From OAS926 sp035503715 (GTDB lineage Bacteria > Pseudomonadota > Alphaproteobacteria > Rhizobiales > Rhizobiaceae): 64,000 nt of DNA. The position numbers were made by a program, and so were the translations under genes. Each line of letters begins with the position of its first letter. The first letter of the stretch is position 1. This document shows positions 25,111 through 36,508 of this stretch, piece by piece. The stretch lies in NCBI GenBank assembly GCA_035503715.1, contig DATJTE010000059.1, positions 21,011-85,010 of the forward strand, in the 5' to 3' direction. The notes below the pieces were generated by a model. That model saw nothing but the letters and a program-made list of their open reading frames with translations. It did not search any database and was not told the origin of the DNA.

Positions 25111-26735
25111 GCCTCGGCCTCTGCGGACGTGCGATGCCGGCGATCGCGCAGCTTTCGCCAGCCTTCCGCGACCATGCTTTGCTTTGCCTTCGAGAGCCCC
25201 AGCGCGCCAAGCACGGCCTCGCCCTGAATTTTCAAATACTGCTCGGTCGGCCGCGTGCGAATGGCCCTATCCAGCTCGGTCAAATTGACCTTTGCCTTAG
25301 CGGGCAGGGGGATAAGCAGGCGCTCGATCTCTGACGGGATAAGCTCCAGCACGCCACCACCGTAGTGACGGCCCTCAAGCTCGGCCGACAGCGCGGTCAG
25401 AGGGTTGATGAAGCATCCGACGAGTTGCTCTGATGTGCTCTTGGTGGTGCGGATGCGGTAGGCCGTATCGGTCGTGTAGGCACCGATCCGGTTGAGGATG
25501 AGGCGAGGCGTGTCGTGCGACCGCTTCAACATGCCAATCTCGGTCGAGTAGACAGATGGCACAGTGTACCAAGGCGAGCGGACACGGCACTTGTAGCGCG
25601 TGTGAAGATCTTCGGCCTCCCCGGTCTTGATGTAGGCTTCGGCCGCCGCGTCGACCTTGTCCTTGAACCACAGGAAGTTCGTAGGCTTGCCGATGTCGGC
25701 ATTCGCGCGGTGCTGTCGCTCGTCATAGATGATGCCGGGGCAATGTTCACTCCGGCCAAACATCGGGTGTGCCCACCTCGACAGCTGATATGATCTCACC
25801 GTCTCGTCGGGGACGAGAAAGAACTTATTCGCGCCGGTAACAATGCCAACGTCGACATCGGCAATGTCCTCAAATCGATGCACATCGTCATGATCTGCAA
25901 GCTCGTCGAACAACTCGCGCGTGGGCACATCGAGAAGCGCCCGGGTCCATTTACCTTCAACAGTCTTGCCGTTGATCGACTTAGGTGCCGTGAACACCTT
26001 GGAGGGGGCAAGCCGAAGAAACTCCCGACCCTTCACGGGATACATACCCAATCCCTCGGCCTTTTCGCGCCCACGACGCTTCTCGGCCAACAGGATGACC
26101 GCGCCTTGCAGCGTGCCTTCGAACCAGATTTCCTCAGGGTCAATTATGACGAGACGCCGGCATTCGTTACCGAGAAAAGTCCGCAGCGATTGCGCATGCG
26201 TGACGTGGATAATTTCGGCAGGAACGACCATCGCCAACCGCCCGCCCGGCCGCAGTAACGCCATTGAGGCTAGGATGAACGGCACCCATGCGTTCGTGTG
26301 CTTGGTGAAGGGCAGGTCGAGGTCGTTGAATATCCTTTCAGCGTAGTGCTGGAAGTTCTCGGGGAGGTACTGGTATCGAACAAAGGGCGGATTCCCGACC
26401 ACTGCGTCCACCTTGGAAGGACCGTGATCGAGGTGCTCTACGGCCCACTGCAGGAAGTCCGTCGTGCGAACCTCGGCCTTCAGGCCCTGCTGGTTGGCTC
26501 GGGTCTTTGCCTTCCGCGCTTCGGCCTCGTCGAGCTCAAATCCGATCACTTTGGCGCTGCGAAGTTCAGAAATTTCGGCCATAGCCTGAAAGAACGCGCC
26601 GTCACCGCAACTAGGTTCCAGTACGCGCTCGGGCTCAATTTCAGCGACCCACTTCGCAATAAAACCGGCGAGGTCGAGCGGAGTGTAGTAGCCGCCCCGA
26701 AGTTTTTGGGCGGACTCGTTCTTTTTGAAGTTCAT
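25107..26735 (-). CDS. N6-adenine (or N4-cytosine) DNA methyltransferase of a restriction-modification pair
   Basis: 542 residues from the ATG at 26735 (MNFKKNESAQKLRGGYYTP); a GTG at 26774 would add 13. SAM-binding motif I is EPSCGDG (40-46) and catalytic motif IV is NPPF (115-118) in AVVGNPPFVRYQYL, preceded by the GGYYTP element typical of Eco57I/HsdM-like gamma-class enzymes. The C-terminal half is the presumed target-recognition domain. It should protect the host from the convergent PLD-type nuclease at 23890-25110. The recognition site cannot be read from sequence. Confidence 0.85.
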   Translation of the reverse strand: MNFKKNESAQKLRGGYYTPLDLAGFIAKWVAEIEPERVLEPSCGDGAFFQAMAEISELRSAKVIGFELDEAEARKAKTRANQQGLKAEVRTTDFLQWAVEHLDHGPSKVDAVVGNPPFVRYQYLPENFQHYAERIFNDLDLPFTKHTNAWVPFILASMALLRPGGRLAMVVPAEIIHVTHAQSLRTFLGNECRRLVIIDPEEIWFEGTLQGAVILLAEKRRGREKAEGLGMYPVKGREFLRLAPSKVFTAPKSINGKTVEGKWTRALLDVPTRELFDELADHDDVHRFEDIADVDVGIVTGANKFFLVPDETVRSYQLSRWAHPMFGRSEHCPGIIYDERQHRANADIGKPTNFLWFKDKVDAAAEAYIKTGEAEDLHTRYKCRVRSPWYTVPSVYSTEIGMLKRSHDTPRLILNRIGAYTTDTAYRIRTTKSTSEQLVGCFINPLTALSAELEGRHYGGGVLELIPSEIERLLIPLPAKAKVNLTELDRAIRTRPTEQYLKIQGEAVLGALGLSKAKQSMVAEGWRKLRDRRHRTSAEAEA

Positions 26736-26846
26736 CGCGGGTCCCCGCCGTTCCCGGTTTGTACAGCAGGACACTCATGAGTCAAATTGACAGTTTTGCC
26801 AAGCTCTTTTTTGCCTAGACGCTGGAATTACATGCGGCGGTGTTGC

Positions 26847-29135
<2,289 letters not shown>

Positions 29136-29275
29136 GATTTTCAGTCTTCCTCCCGAAGCGCTGCCTGTTCTTTTTGTGGAGCGATTGGGATTAAGGCTAC
29201 ACTTCCCGCCTGTAAACCGCCAAGCACCTGTCATGCATTTCATCGGTCCAGGGTAAAAGAGGGGTGGGCTAGCCC

Positions 29276-30349
29276 GTGTTCGTGTCGGAGAGCCTGGCGC
29301 TGGCGGCCGCGGTGTGCATCGCGCTGTCGGGCATGCTGATCAGCGAGCTGAAGGGCCGCGTCGACGTGATCCGGCTGGCGCGCTGGCAGATGTTGGCTTC
29401 GTTCGGCATGACGGGTGGGATAGCGCTTGCGCTCGGGAGCTGGCGCGGCATCGACGCCGGGCAGGCCGGGTTGCTGGCGCTGTCGGGCCTGTTCGGCATC
29501 ATCATCGCCAGCACGACCTACTTCGCCGCGATCTACACGGCCGGCCCGCGCAACACGGCGCTGCTCTTCTCTCTGGCCTCGCCGTTCTCGCTGTTTCTGG
29601 GCTATGCCGCGCTCGGCGAGACGATCAGTCTGCAGCAGGCGATCGGCGTGGCGCTGGTGCTGGCCGGCATCGTGCTGGCGATCGGGGTGAGACGGCGCGA
29701 TCCGGTCGCGCCGGTGGAGATTTCCGCCGCGGGTGTAGCTGACAGATTACCCCCACCCGAACGGCTGCGCCGTTCGACCTCCCCTCAAGGGGGAGGTGAA
29801 GCTGCCGCGCCCTTATCCCAAGCAGGTGGCGATGGCGGTCAATCATCCCCCTCCCCCTTGAGGGGAGGGTCGGCCGAGCGAAGCGGAGGCCGGGGTGGGG
29901 GTACGTCCCCAAACCAAATCTTCTGGCTAGGCATCGCGCTCGGCGTCATCACCGCCTTCGGCCAGGCGCTGGGCAGCCTGTTCGCGCGGCCGGTGATGGA
30001 GGCGGGCGTCGAGCCGTTCGCGGCGATGGCGGTGCGTTCCGGGGTCGCGGCGCTGTTCTTCCTGGCGCTGGCGCTGGTGCCGCTGCCCGCGCTACGCCAG
30101 CCCTACACCTTCCGGCGCGGGGATCTCGGCATCGCGGTCGCCTCCGCGTTCTTCGGCACGGCGTGCGGCATGGCGCTGTTGATGGCGGCACTGGCCACTG
30201 GCAGTATCGGCATCGTAACGACGCTATCGTCGATGACGCCGGTGATGATATTGCCGATGGTGTGGATCCGCTCGGGCGTAGCACCTCGGCGCGAGGCGTG
30301 GTTTGGCGCGGCACTCGCGGTGGCGGGGACCGCGGCGATCAGTTTGTGA
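29276..30349 (+). CDS. EamA-family (DMT) transporter with in-frame palindromic insert
   Basis: 357 residues from a GTG at 29276 (MFVSESLALAAAVCIALSG). Ten transmembrane helices in two EamA halves, about 1-145 and 213-355. Between them residues 158-209 are a hydrophilic Gly/Pro/Ser/Arg-rich stretch encoded by the 156-base palindromic element at 29748-29903. Without it the protein would be 305 residues, the normal size for the family, so the insert sits in the cytoplasmic linker and keeps the frame. Substrate is unknown (amino acids or metabolites in the family). Its stop overlaps the mutS start as TGATG. Confidence 0.85.
   Translation: MFVSESLALAAAVCIALSGMLISELKGRVDVIRLARWQMLASFGMTGGIALALGSWRGIDAGQAGLLALSGLFGIIIASTTYFAAIYTAGPRNTALLFSLASPFSLFLGYAALGETISLQQAIGVALVLAGIVLAIGVRRRDPVAPVEISAAGVADRLPPPERLRRSTSPQGGGEAAAPLSQAGGDGGQSSPSPLRGGSAERSGGRGGGTSPNQIFWLGIALGVITAFGQALGSLFARPVMEAGVEPFAAMAVRSGVAALFFLALALVPLPALRQPYTFRRGDLGIAVASAFFGTACGMALLMAALATGSIGIVTTLSSMTPVMILPMVWIRSGVAPRREAWFGAALAVAGTAAISL
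29748..29903. repeat. Palindromic element type B, inserted in-frame in a transporter gene
   Basis: 156 bases (52 codons) bounded by the perfect 11-base inverted repeat TACCCCCACCC/GGGTGGGGGTA. Inside are inverted CCTCCCCTCAAGGGGGAGG-like stretches on both sides. The encoded peptide contains SPQGGG and SPLRGG, shared with the copy in mutS, so both insertions are read in the same frame. Confidence 0.8.
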
Positions 30350-33306
30350 TGGCAATGAACGAAGAGACGGCTCATATCGCGGGCGATGACCCCCACCCCG
30401 ATCCGCAAGAGCGGATCGACCCTCCCCTCAAGGGGGAGGGTAAGGCGGCCGCGCCGGTCGCTGCTCCCACGCCAATGATGGAGCAGTATATCGAGATCAA
30501 GGCGGCGAACCCGGACAGCCTCCTGTTCTATCGCATGGGCGATTTCTACGAGCTGTTCTTCGACGATGCGGAAGTGGCGAGCCGGGCGCTCGGCATCGTG
30601 CTCACCAAGCGCGGCAAGCACCAGGGCGCGGACATTCCGATGTGCGGCGTACCGGTGCATGCGGCGGACGATTATCTGCAGAAGCTGATCGGGCTCGGCC
30701 ACCGCGTCGCGGTGTGCGAGCAGATCGAGGATCCGGCCGAGGCGAAGAAGCGCGGCTCGAAATCGGTGGTGAAGCGAGACGTGATCCGGCTGGTGACGCC
30801 GGGCACCATCACCGAGGACAGACTGCTCGCGCCGGCGGAATCGAATTTTCTGATGGCGCTCGGGCGTGTGAAGTCGGGCGCGGACGCGTCGTCTTATGCA
30901 CTCGCCTGGATCGACATCTCGACCGGCGCCTTCAAGGTGGCGGAAACATCGCTCGACCGGCTGGCGGCGGACATCGCGCGCGTCGAGCCGAAAGAGCTGA
31001 TCGTCGCCGACGCGGTGTTCCACGACGCGGCGCTGAAGGGCATTTTTGATTATATCGGCCGCGTCGCCAGCCCCCAGCCTTCGGTGCTGTTCGACTCGGC
31101 AAGTGCCGCGGGCCGCATCGCACGCTTCTACGACATCGCGACGCCGGACAGTTTTGGCGCGTTCGCCAGAGCCGAGCTGTCGGTGATCGCCGGCATCATC
31201 GCCTATGTCGAGAAGACGCAGAAGGCGGAGCGGCCGCCGCTGGGCAAGCCGGAGCACGAGCGCGCCGACGCCGCGATGTTCATCGACCCGGCGACGCGCG
31301 CCAATCTCGAACTGATGCGCGCGATGTCGGGCGGTCGCGACGGCTCGCTGTTCAAGGCGATCGACCGCACGGTGACGGGTGCCGGCGCGCGGCTGCTCGC
31401 CGAACGGCTGATGGCGCCGCTGGTGGACGCGGACGCGATCGGCGCGCGGCTGGACTCGGTGTCGTTCTTTCTTACCGAGAGCGAGATGCGCGACGGCCTG
31501 CGCGCGTCGCTGAAACAGGTGGCCGACATGCCGCGCGCGCTGACGCGGCTGGCGCTGCATCGCGGCGGCCCGCGCGATCTTGCTGCACTCGAGGCAGGCT
31601 TCGCGGCCTGCGCGGAGATCGAGGCGCTGCTTGGACGTGCCGCGCTGCCGGCGGAACTCAACGCAGCCCTCGATGCGGTCGCGGCGTATCCGAAAGAATT
31701 TCTCGCGAAGCTGGACCGCGCGCTGGCGGATGAACTGCCGCTGCTGAAACGCGACGGCGGTTTCGTGCGCGCCGGTTACGACGAGGAGCTCGACGAAATG
31801 CGGGCGCTGCGCGACCAGTCGCGCCGCGTCATCGCCGGCATGGAGCGCGACCTCGCCGAGGAAACCGGCATCCGCTCGCTGAAAATCCGGCACAACAATG
31901 TGCTCGGCTATTACATCGAGGTGACCGCCAACCATCAGGCGATCATGACCGGAACCGATGCGGCGAAGGCGAAGTTCATTCATCGCCAGACGATGGCCTC
32001 CGCGATGCGCTTCACCACGACGGAACTGGCCGAACTGGAGACGAAAATCGCCAACGCCGCCGACCGCGCGCTGGCCATCGAGCTTGGCGTGTTCGACGAG
32101 CTGGTGGCGGATGCGGTGGCGCTGGCAGCGTCGATCCGCAATGCGGCGGCGGCACTCAGCACGCTCGATGTGTCGGCGTCGCTCGCTGTGCTGGCGGAGG
32201 CGGAGAACTATTGCCGGCCGGTGGTGGATGAGAGCCTCGCCTTTGAGGTGACGGGCGGGCGGCATCCTGTCGTGGAGCAGGCACATCGGCGCACGGGCGG
32301 CGAGGCGTTCGTCGCGAACGATTGTAATCTCTCGCCGGAAGGTTTCGGCATTTCACGAGATACCCCCACCCCTAACCCCTCCCCTCAAGGGGGAGGGGGA
32401 CTTGCTCTCGATGGCAGCGACACTACCCGAAAGGAAGATCGGTCGGCACGCGGCAGCCCCACCTCCCCCTTGAGGGGAGGTCGCGAAGCCGAAGGCGGAG
32501 CGGGTGGGGGTACTGGCGGATGGACGCCTCCGGGCGCCCCCGGCGCGATCTGGCTGCTGACCGGTCCGAACATGGGCGGCAAGTCGACGTTCCTCAGGCA
32601 GAACGCGCTCATCGCCATTCTGGCGCAAATGGGGTCGTTCGTGCCGGCGCGCTCAGCGCACATCGGTGCGGTCGACCGACTGTTCTCCCGCGTCGGCGCC
32701 TCCGACGATCTGGCGCGCGGCCGCTCGACTTTTATGGTCGAGATGGTGGAGACCGCCGCGATCCTGAACCAGGCGGGCGAACGCGCGCTGGTGATCCTCG
32801 ACGAGATCGGCCGCGGCACCGCGACCTTCGACGGGCTGTCGATCGCCTGGGCGAGCGTCGAGCATCTGCACGAGGTGAACCGCTCCCGCGCGATCTTCGC
32901 CACGCATTTCCACGAGATGACGGCGCTCTCGACGAAGCTGGCGCGGCTGCACAACGTCACCATGCGCGTGAAGGAGTGGGAGGGCGACGTCGTCTTCCTG
33001 CACGAGGTGGGCAAGGGCGCCGCCGACCGCAGCTACGGCGTGCAGGTCGCGCGGCTGGCCGGCCTGCCGGCGGCGGTGGTGGAGCGCGCGAAAGACGTGC
33101 TGCACCAGCTCGAACAGGGCGAGCAATCCGGCCGCGCCGATCGGCTGGTGGACGACCTGCCGCTGTTCTCAGCCATGCTGAAACGCGAGCCGGCGAAGGG
33201 AGCGAAGGCGGACGACAGGCTGGCGGCGGCGCTGGCGGGAATCAACCCGGACGAGATGACGCCGAAGGAAGCGCTGGAGGCGTTGTATAGGTTAAAGGGG
33301 GTGTGA
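30349..33306 (+). CDS. mutS: DNA mismatch repair protein MutS, with two repeat-derived inserts
   Basis: 985 residues from the ATG at 30349 overlapping the previous stop; most MutS are 850-910. The mismatch-recognition domain starts at about residue 43 (MMEQYIEIKAANPDSLLFYRMGDFYELF, with the F-Y-E motif that stacks on the mismatch). The ATPase has Walker A GPNMGGKST (739-747), DEIGRGT and ATHFHEMTAL. Residues 671-721 come from a palindromic element just ahead of the ATPase, and another half-element lies in the N-terminal extension (about residues 14-31). ATGs at 30475/30478 are alternative starts that would omit the latter. All catalytic motifs are intact, so the gene is probably functional. 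It binds mispairs and recruits MutL. Confidence 0.93.
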   Translation: MAMNEETAHIAGDDPHPDPQERIDPPLKGEGKAAAPVAAPTPMMEQYIEIKAANPDSLLFYRMGDFYELFFDDAEVASRALGIVLTKRGKHQGADIPMCGVPVHAADDYLQKLIGLGHRVAVCEQIEDPAEAKKRGSKSVVKRDVIRLVTPGTITEDRLLAPAESNFLMALGRVKSGADASSYALAWIDISTGAFKVAETSLDRLAADIARVEPKELIVADAVFHDAALKGIFDYIGRVASPQPSVLFDSASAAGRIARFYDIATPDSFGAFARAELSVIAGIIAYVEKTQKAERPPLGKPEHERADAAMFIDPATRANLELMRAMSGGRDGSLFKAIDRTVTGAGARLLAERLMAPLVDADAIGARLDSVSFFLTESEMRDGLRASLKQVADMPRALTRLALHRGGPRDLAALEAGFAACAEIEALLGRAALPAELNAALDAVAAYPKEFLAKLDRALADELPLLKRDGGFVRAGYDEELDEMRALRDQSRRVIAGMERDLAEETGIRSLKIRHNNVLGYYIEVTANHQAIMTGTDAAKAKFIHRQTMASAMRFTTTELAELETKIANAADRALAIELGVFDELVADAVALAASIRNAAAALSTLDVSASLAVLAEAENYCRPVVDESLAFEVTGGRHPVVEQAHRRTGGEAFVANDCNLSPEGFGISRDTPTPNPSPQGGGGLALDGSDTTRKEDRSARGSPTSPLRGGREAEGGAGGGTGGWTPPGAPGAIWLLTGPNMGGKSTFLRQNALIAILAQMGSFVPARSAHIGAVDRLFSRVGASDDLARGRSTFMVEMVETAAILNQAGERALVILDEIGRGTATFDGLSIAWASVEHLHEVNRSRAIFATHFHEMTALSTKLARLHNVTMRVKEWEGDVVFLHEVGKGAADRSYGVQVARLAGLPAAVVERAKDVLHQLEQGEQSGRADRLVDDLPLFSAMLKREPAKGAKADDRLAAALAGINPDEMTPKEALEALYRLKGV
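30389..30442. repeat. Half palindromic element (type B) in the 5' end of mutS
   Basis: ACCCCCACCCCGATCCGC, a short GATCCGC-loop-GCGGATC hairpin, then CCTCCCCTCAAGGGGGAGG. This matches the left half of the elements at 29748 and 32361, but is read in a different frame from them (peptide PPLKGEGK). It lies in the variable N-terminal extension of MutS. Confidence 0.65.
32361..32512. repeat. Palindromic element type B inserted in mutS
   Basis: 152 bases bounded by TACCCCCACCC and GGGTGGGGGTA, with CCTCCCCTCAAGGGGGAGG on the left and its inverse on the right. The encoded stretch contains SPQGGGG and SPLRGG, as in the transporter copy. It lies about 18 codons ahead of the MutS Walker A motif. Confidence 0.8.
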
Positions 33307-33339
33307 GACAAATAATCGGCGGATCGTCCAAGGCGAACG

Positions 33340-34215
33340 CTATTGCCAATCATGCGCTTTGACTGCAGCTACAAATGCCGCGACAGCCGGTGAAGACAGG
33401 CGGTCGGCAACCGAAACGAGGGACACCTCTCGAACGATCTCCGGTTCTACAATTGGCCTGTGGCATACGCCTGGCTGGCTGGCCGAGAATTCAGGAATGA
33501 AGCATACGCCCATGCCGGCTGCGACCATCGCCAGTATCCAGTCCTCGCGTTCGCTGCGATAGGCGCTGTGAATCTCAAAGCCCAAGTCTTTGCACAACGC
33601 ATCAATGTAGTCGCCGTACTCGCAATTGATCCGCTCGAGATACGCTTCGCCGCGGACGTCTGCGACTTGCAGGGTGTTGCGCATCTCGAACGGATGGCCG
33701 GTTGAGAAGGCCAGGCCAAACCGTTCGCTGTACACGGACTCCGCCTTAAGTCTTTGGCCGAACGGTTCCGGCTGCGCCAGAAGCGCGATGTCGAGCTTGC
33801 CCTCAGAAAGCAATGTCGTCAGCCGGCTGGCCGGTCCCTCGATGACGGTAACTTCAATGCCAGGGTGGCGCTCCTTGAAGGCATTCAGGAAACCGACGAA
33901 GCGCATCGGCCCGATCGTACACATGACGCCCAGCGCCAACTTCCCGGCGTCCAACGACAAGAAGCTTCGAGCGGTCTTCTTGGCAATCTCGGAACGCTTC
34001 AGCACCTCATCCAGATGGCCGCGCATGAGCGATCCAAAATCGGTCAGGCGCACATGCCCCTTTTCGCGGTGGAACAGGTAACCGCCGAGCTCTGTCTCGA
34101 GCTTCTGAATGGCGCGGGTCAGCGCCGGCTGACCGACATGCACCAACTCGGCGGCGCGGTGAAAGTTCAACGTCTGGCTGGCCGCGAGGAAGTAGCGGAT
34201 CTCATGCATTTCCAT
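33340..34215 (-). CDS. LysR-family transcriptional regulator
   Basis: 291 residues. N-terminal winged helix-turn-helix (MEMHEIRYFLAASQTLNFHRAAELVHVGQPALTRAI is the family pattern in the first 36 residues) and a LysR substrate-binding domain (about 90-290). It is divergent from the methyltransferase gene at 34381, with 165 bases between, so it probably controls that gene and the monooxygenase-like and dioxygenase genes after it. The effector is unknown; nearby aromatic-type enzymes suggest an aromatic compound. It converges on mutS. Confidence 0.9.
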   Translation of the reverse strand: MEMHEIRYFLAASQTLNFHRAAELVHVGQPALTRAIQKLETELGGYLFHREKGHVRLTDFGSLMRGHLDEVLKRSEIAKKTARSFLSLDAGKLALGVMCTIGPMRFVGFLNAFKERHPGIEVTVIEGPASRLTTLLSEGKLDIALLAQPEPFGQRLKAESVYSERFGLAFSTGHPFEMRNTLQVADVRGEAYLERINCEYGDYIDALCKDLGFEIHSAYRSEREDWILAMVAAGMGVCFIPEFSASQPGVCHRPIVEPEIVREVSLVSVADRLSSPAVAAFVAAVKAHDWQ

Positions 34216-34380
34216 GGGCGAACCTCACCGATGTTCTGCCTGCATCAGCGCGATGAAAACTCGGCATTATCCGCCGTCGTCCACGTTACGTAAACTCCCT
34301 CTAATATTAGCCAGAACGTAAAACGCACGCCGCCAAAGGGCGCCAAACGCCGCTTTGGGGCAAGCCCGGAGGAGACCACG

Positions 34381-35439
34381 ATGCCTGAGCTCAACCAGGA
34401 AAAACTCGACGCGTTTCTCGGAAAGATGGTTGGCGACCTCGGCGCGATCGCAACCGGCGCCGGCGTCGTGCTCGGTGACAGGTTGGGCCTCTTTGCAGCG
34501 ATGCGCGAGGGCGGACCAATGACCGCCGGCGCGCTTGCGGCGCGCACCGGCACGCAGGAACGGCTCGTCAGGGAATGGCTTTCCGGCCAAGCGGCCGCCG
34601 GCTACGTCGACTATGACGAAGCGACCGACCGGTTCCACCTCAACCCCGAGCAGGAGCTGGTGTTTGCCGATGAAGAGAGCCCAGCCTTCATGGCCGGCGC
34701 CTTCGAAGTTCTGTCCTCGCTGTGGATCGACGAGGAGAAGGTGAGCAACGCGTTCCGTTCGAAAAAGGGGCTGGCCTGGCACGATCACAGCGCGTGCCTC
34801 TTTCGCGGCACCGAGCGCTTCTTCCGTCCGGGCTACAATGCCAATCTGATCTCGTCATGGCTTCCGGCGCTCGACGGCGTCGTCGAAAAACTCGAGCGCG
34901 GCGCCGAGGTCGCGGATGTCGGATGCGGCCATGGCGCCTCGACCATATTGATGGCGAAAGCCTTTCCGAACTCCGGCTTTGTCGGTTTCGATTACCATGC
35001 CCCGTCGATCGAGCGCGCCCGGAATGCGGCTGCAGAAGCGGGTGTCGCTGAAAATACGCGTTTCGAAGTTGCGGCGGCGAAGACCTATCCCGGGACATAC
35101 GACCTCGTCGCATTCTTCGACTGTCTGCACGATATGGGTGATCCCCAGGGCGCCGCATCGCATGTCTACAAGTCGCTTGTGGCCGACGGCACCTGGATGA
35201 TCGTCGAACCGTTCGCGCACGACCAGTTGTCCGCCAACCTGAACCCGGTCGGCCGTGTCTACTACGCCGCCTCAACCTTCGTCTGCACGCCTGCGTCAAT
35301 TTCGCAGGAGGTCGGGCTCGGACTCGGCGCCCAAGCTGGAGAGGCACGGCTGCGCAAGGTCGTAAGCGCCGGAGGATTCACACGCTTCCGCCGCGCCGCA
35401 GAAACGCCGTTCAACATGGTGCTCGAAGCGCGCCGCTAA
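34381..35439 (+). CDS. SAM-dependent methyltransferase with N-terminal winged helix (copy 1)
   Basis: 352 residues. N-terminal dimerisation/winged-helix region (about 20-90; GDRLGLFAAM, LAARTGTQERLVREWLSGQAA), then a class I methyltransferase with motif I VADVGCGHGASTILMAKAFP at about 178. The layout is that of the Rv2258c-like O-methyltransferase group. GGAGGAGACCACG precedes the ATG at 34381. A close paralogue lies at 51702-52751. Each copy is followed by a small antibiotic biosynthesis monooxygenase-type gene, directly here and beyond an RTX gene there. Substrate unknown. Confidence 0.88.
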   Translation: MPELNQEKLDAFLGKMVGDLGAIATGAGVVLGDRLGLFAAMREGGPMTAGALAARTGTQERLVREWLSGQAAAGYVDYDEATDRFHLNPEQELVFADEESPAFMAGAFEVLSSLWIDEEKVSNAFRSKKGLAWHDHSACLFRGTERFFRPGYNANLISSWLPALDGVVEKLERGAEVADVGCGHGASTILMAKAFPNSGFVGFDYHAPSIERARNAAAEAGVAENTRFEVAAAKTYPGTYDLVAFFDCLHDMGDPQGAASHVYKSLVADGTWMIVEPFAHDQLSANLNPVGRVYYAASTFVCTPASISQEVGLGLGAQAGEARLRKVVSAGGFTRFRRAAETPFNMVLEARR

Positions 35440-35481
35440 GCCAACGGAAACCGTCGCGACAATCAAACGAGGAGACAGACC

Positions 35482-35781
35482 ATGACCGCATTCAACGTCG
35501 TTCGCTTTCGCACCAAGCCGGGCAAGGAGAAGGCTTTCATCGAGGCGCATGAGAAGGCCAGCCTTTCCGTACCGGGTTTTCACAAGGGCTCGTTGATCGA
35601 TACGGGCAATCGCACGTTTTGCATGGTGGGCGAGTGGAAGGACATGGCCAGCCTGGCGGCGGCCCGGCCTGCCATGATCGCAATTCTCGACACCTTCCGC
35701 GACCTGCTCGAGGATCTCGGCAGCAATCTTGGTGTGACCGACCCGGTCTCCGGGACGGTGGTCGCCGAATTCAAGGATTAG
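35482..35781 (+). CDS. Antibiotic biosynthesis monooxygenase (ABM)-domain protein
   Basis: 99 residues with the ferredoxin-like ABM fold: NVVRFRTKPGKEKAFIEAHEKA, then a central GFHKGSLIDTGNRTFCMVGEWKD. ABM proteins are cofactor-free oxygenases or stress-related dimers. The ATG has AGGAGACAGACC ahead. It lies 42 bases after the methyltransferase gene and is probably cotranscribed with it. A more distant ABM-like gene lies at 54226. Confidence 0.82.
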   Translation: MTAFNVVRFRTKPGKEKAFIEAHEKASLSVPGFHKGSLIDTGNRTFCMVGEWKDMASLAAARPAMIAILDTFRDLLEDLGSNLGVTDPVSGTVVAEFKD

Positions 35782-35904
35782 GTCTCGGCGCAGGTGCTGC
35801 ACATATTGAGGGACCGACACTGATGCTCGTCTACCACTCAAACGTGAGTGGACAACCGCGGTCGTCGACCGTCAGCTACACGCTCCATATGTCGGAGCTA
35901 TCTC

Positions 35905-36489
35905 ATGACCACCCGCCGTACCTTCCTCTCCGGTTTTCTCGCGCTGCCCGCGATCGTGCCTGTCGTGGCGCGCGGGCAAAACATGCCGGAGCTTGCGCTG
36001 ACGCCGTCGTGCGGCGCGGAGACGGTCGCGCAGACCGAGGGACCATACTTCACGCCTGATACCCCTTTGAAGCGCGATTTTCGCGGCGACGTGGCGAGCG
36101 ATGCGAACGGCGGCGGCACGCCGATCACCATCGCCGGTTATGTGCTAACGGCCGACTGCAAGCCTGTGCCGGGCGCGCTGATCGAGCTGTGGCATTGCGA
36201 CGATGGCGGGGTCTACGACAATGACGGGTTCCGGCTGCGCGGACACCAGTTCAGCGACGGCGAGGGGCGCTGGTGGTTCGAGACGATCGTGCCCGGCGTG
36301 TACACCGGCCGGACACGGCACTTTCATGTGAAGGTGCAGCGGCCGGAGGGGCCGGTGCTGACCACGCAGCTCTATTTTCCCGGCGAGGCGGGCAACGATC
36401 GCGACCGCATCTTTGACGCCAGCCTGCTGCTCGACATCAAGACGGCACCCGACGGCGGCTACGGGCGGTATGATTTCGTGGTGGGGTAG
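35905..36489 (+). CDS. Intradiol ring-cleavage dioxygenase-like protein, Tat-exported
   Basis: 194 residues from the ATG at 35905 (MTTRRTFLSGFLALPAIVPVVARGQ), a twin-arginine signal with cleavage near residue 25; the frame is open 19 codons more upstream, but that part is not signal-like. The catalytic domain has QTEGPYFTPDTPLKRDF, IELWHCDDGGVYDN and the iron-ligand HxH in TRHFHVKVQ. Family members open catechol-type rings with Fe(III). The exported short form is of unknown substrate. It may be controlled by the LysR protein at 33340. Confidence 0.85.
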   Translation: MTTRRTFLSGFLALPAIVPVVARGQNMPELALTPSCGAETVAQTEGPYFTPDTPLKRDFRGDVASDANGGGTPITIAGYVLTADCKPVPGALIELWHCDDGGVYDNDGFRLRGHQFSDGEGRWWFETIVPGVYTGRTRHFHVKVQRPEGPVLTTQLYFPGEAGNDRDRIFDASLLLDIKTAPDGGYGRYDFVVG

Positions 36490-36508
36490 GGCGTAGCACC
36501 CCCTCCGT

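Noticed and set aside
30103..32286. 727-codon open frame on the minus strand
   Set aside because: Shadow of mutS, with shadow-like composition and no motifs.
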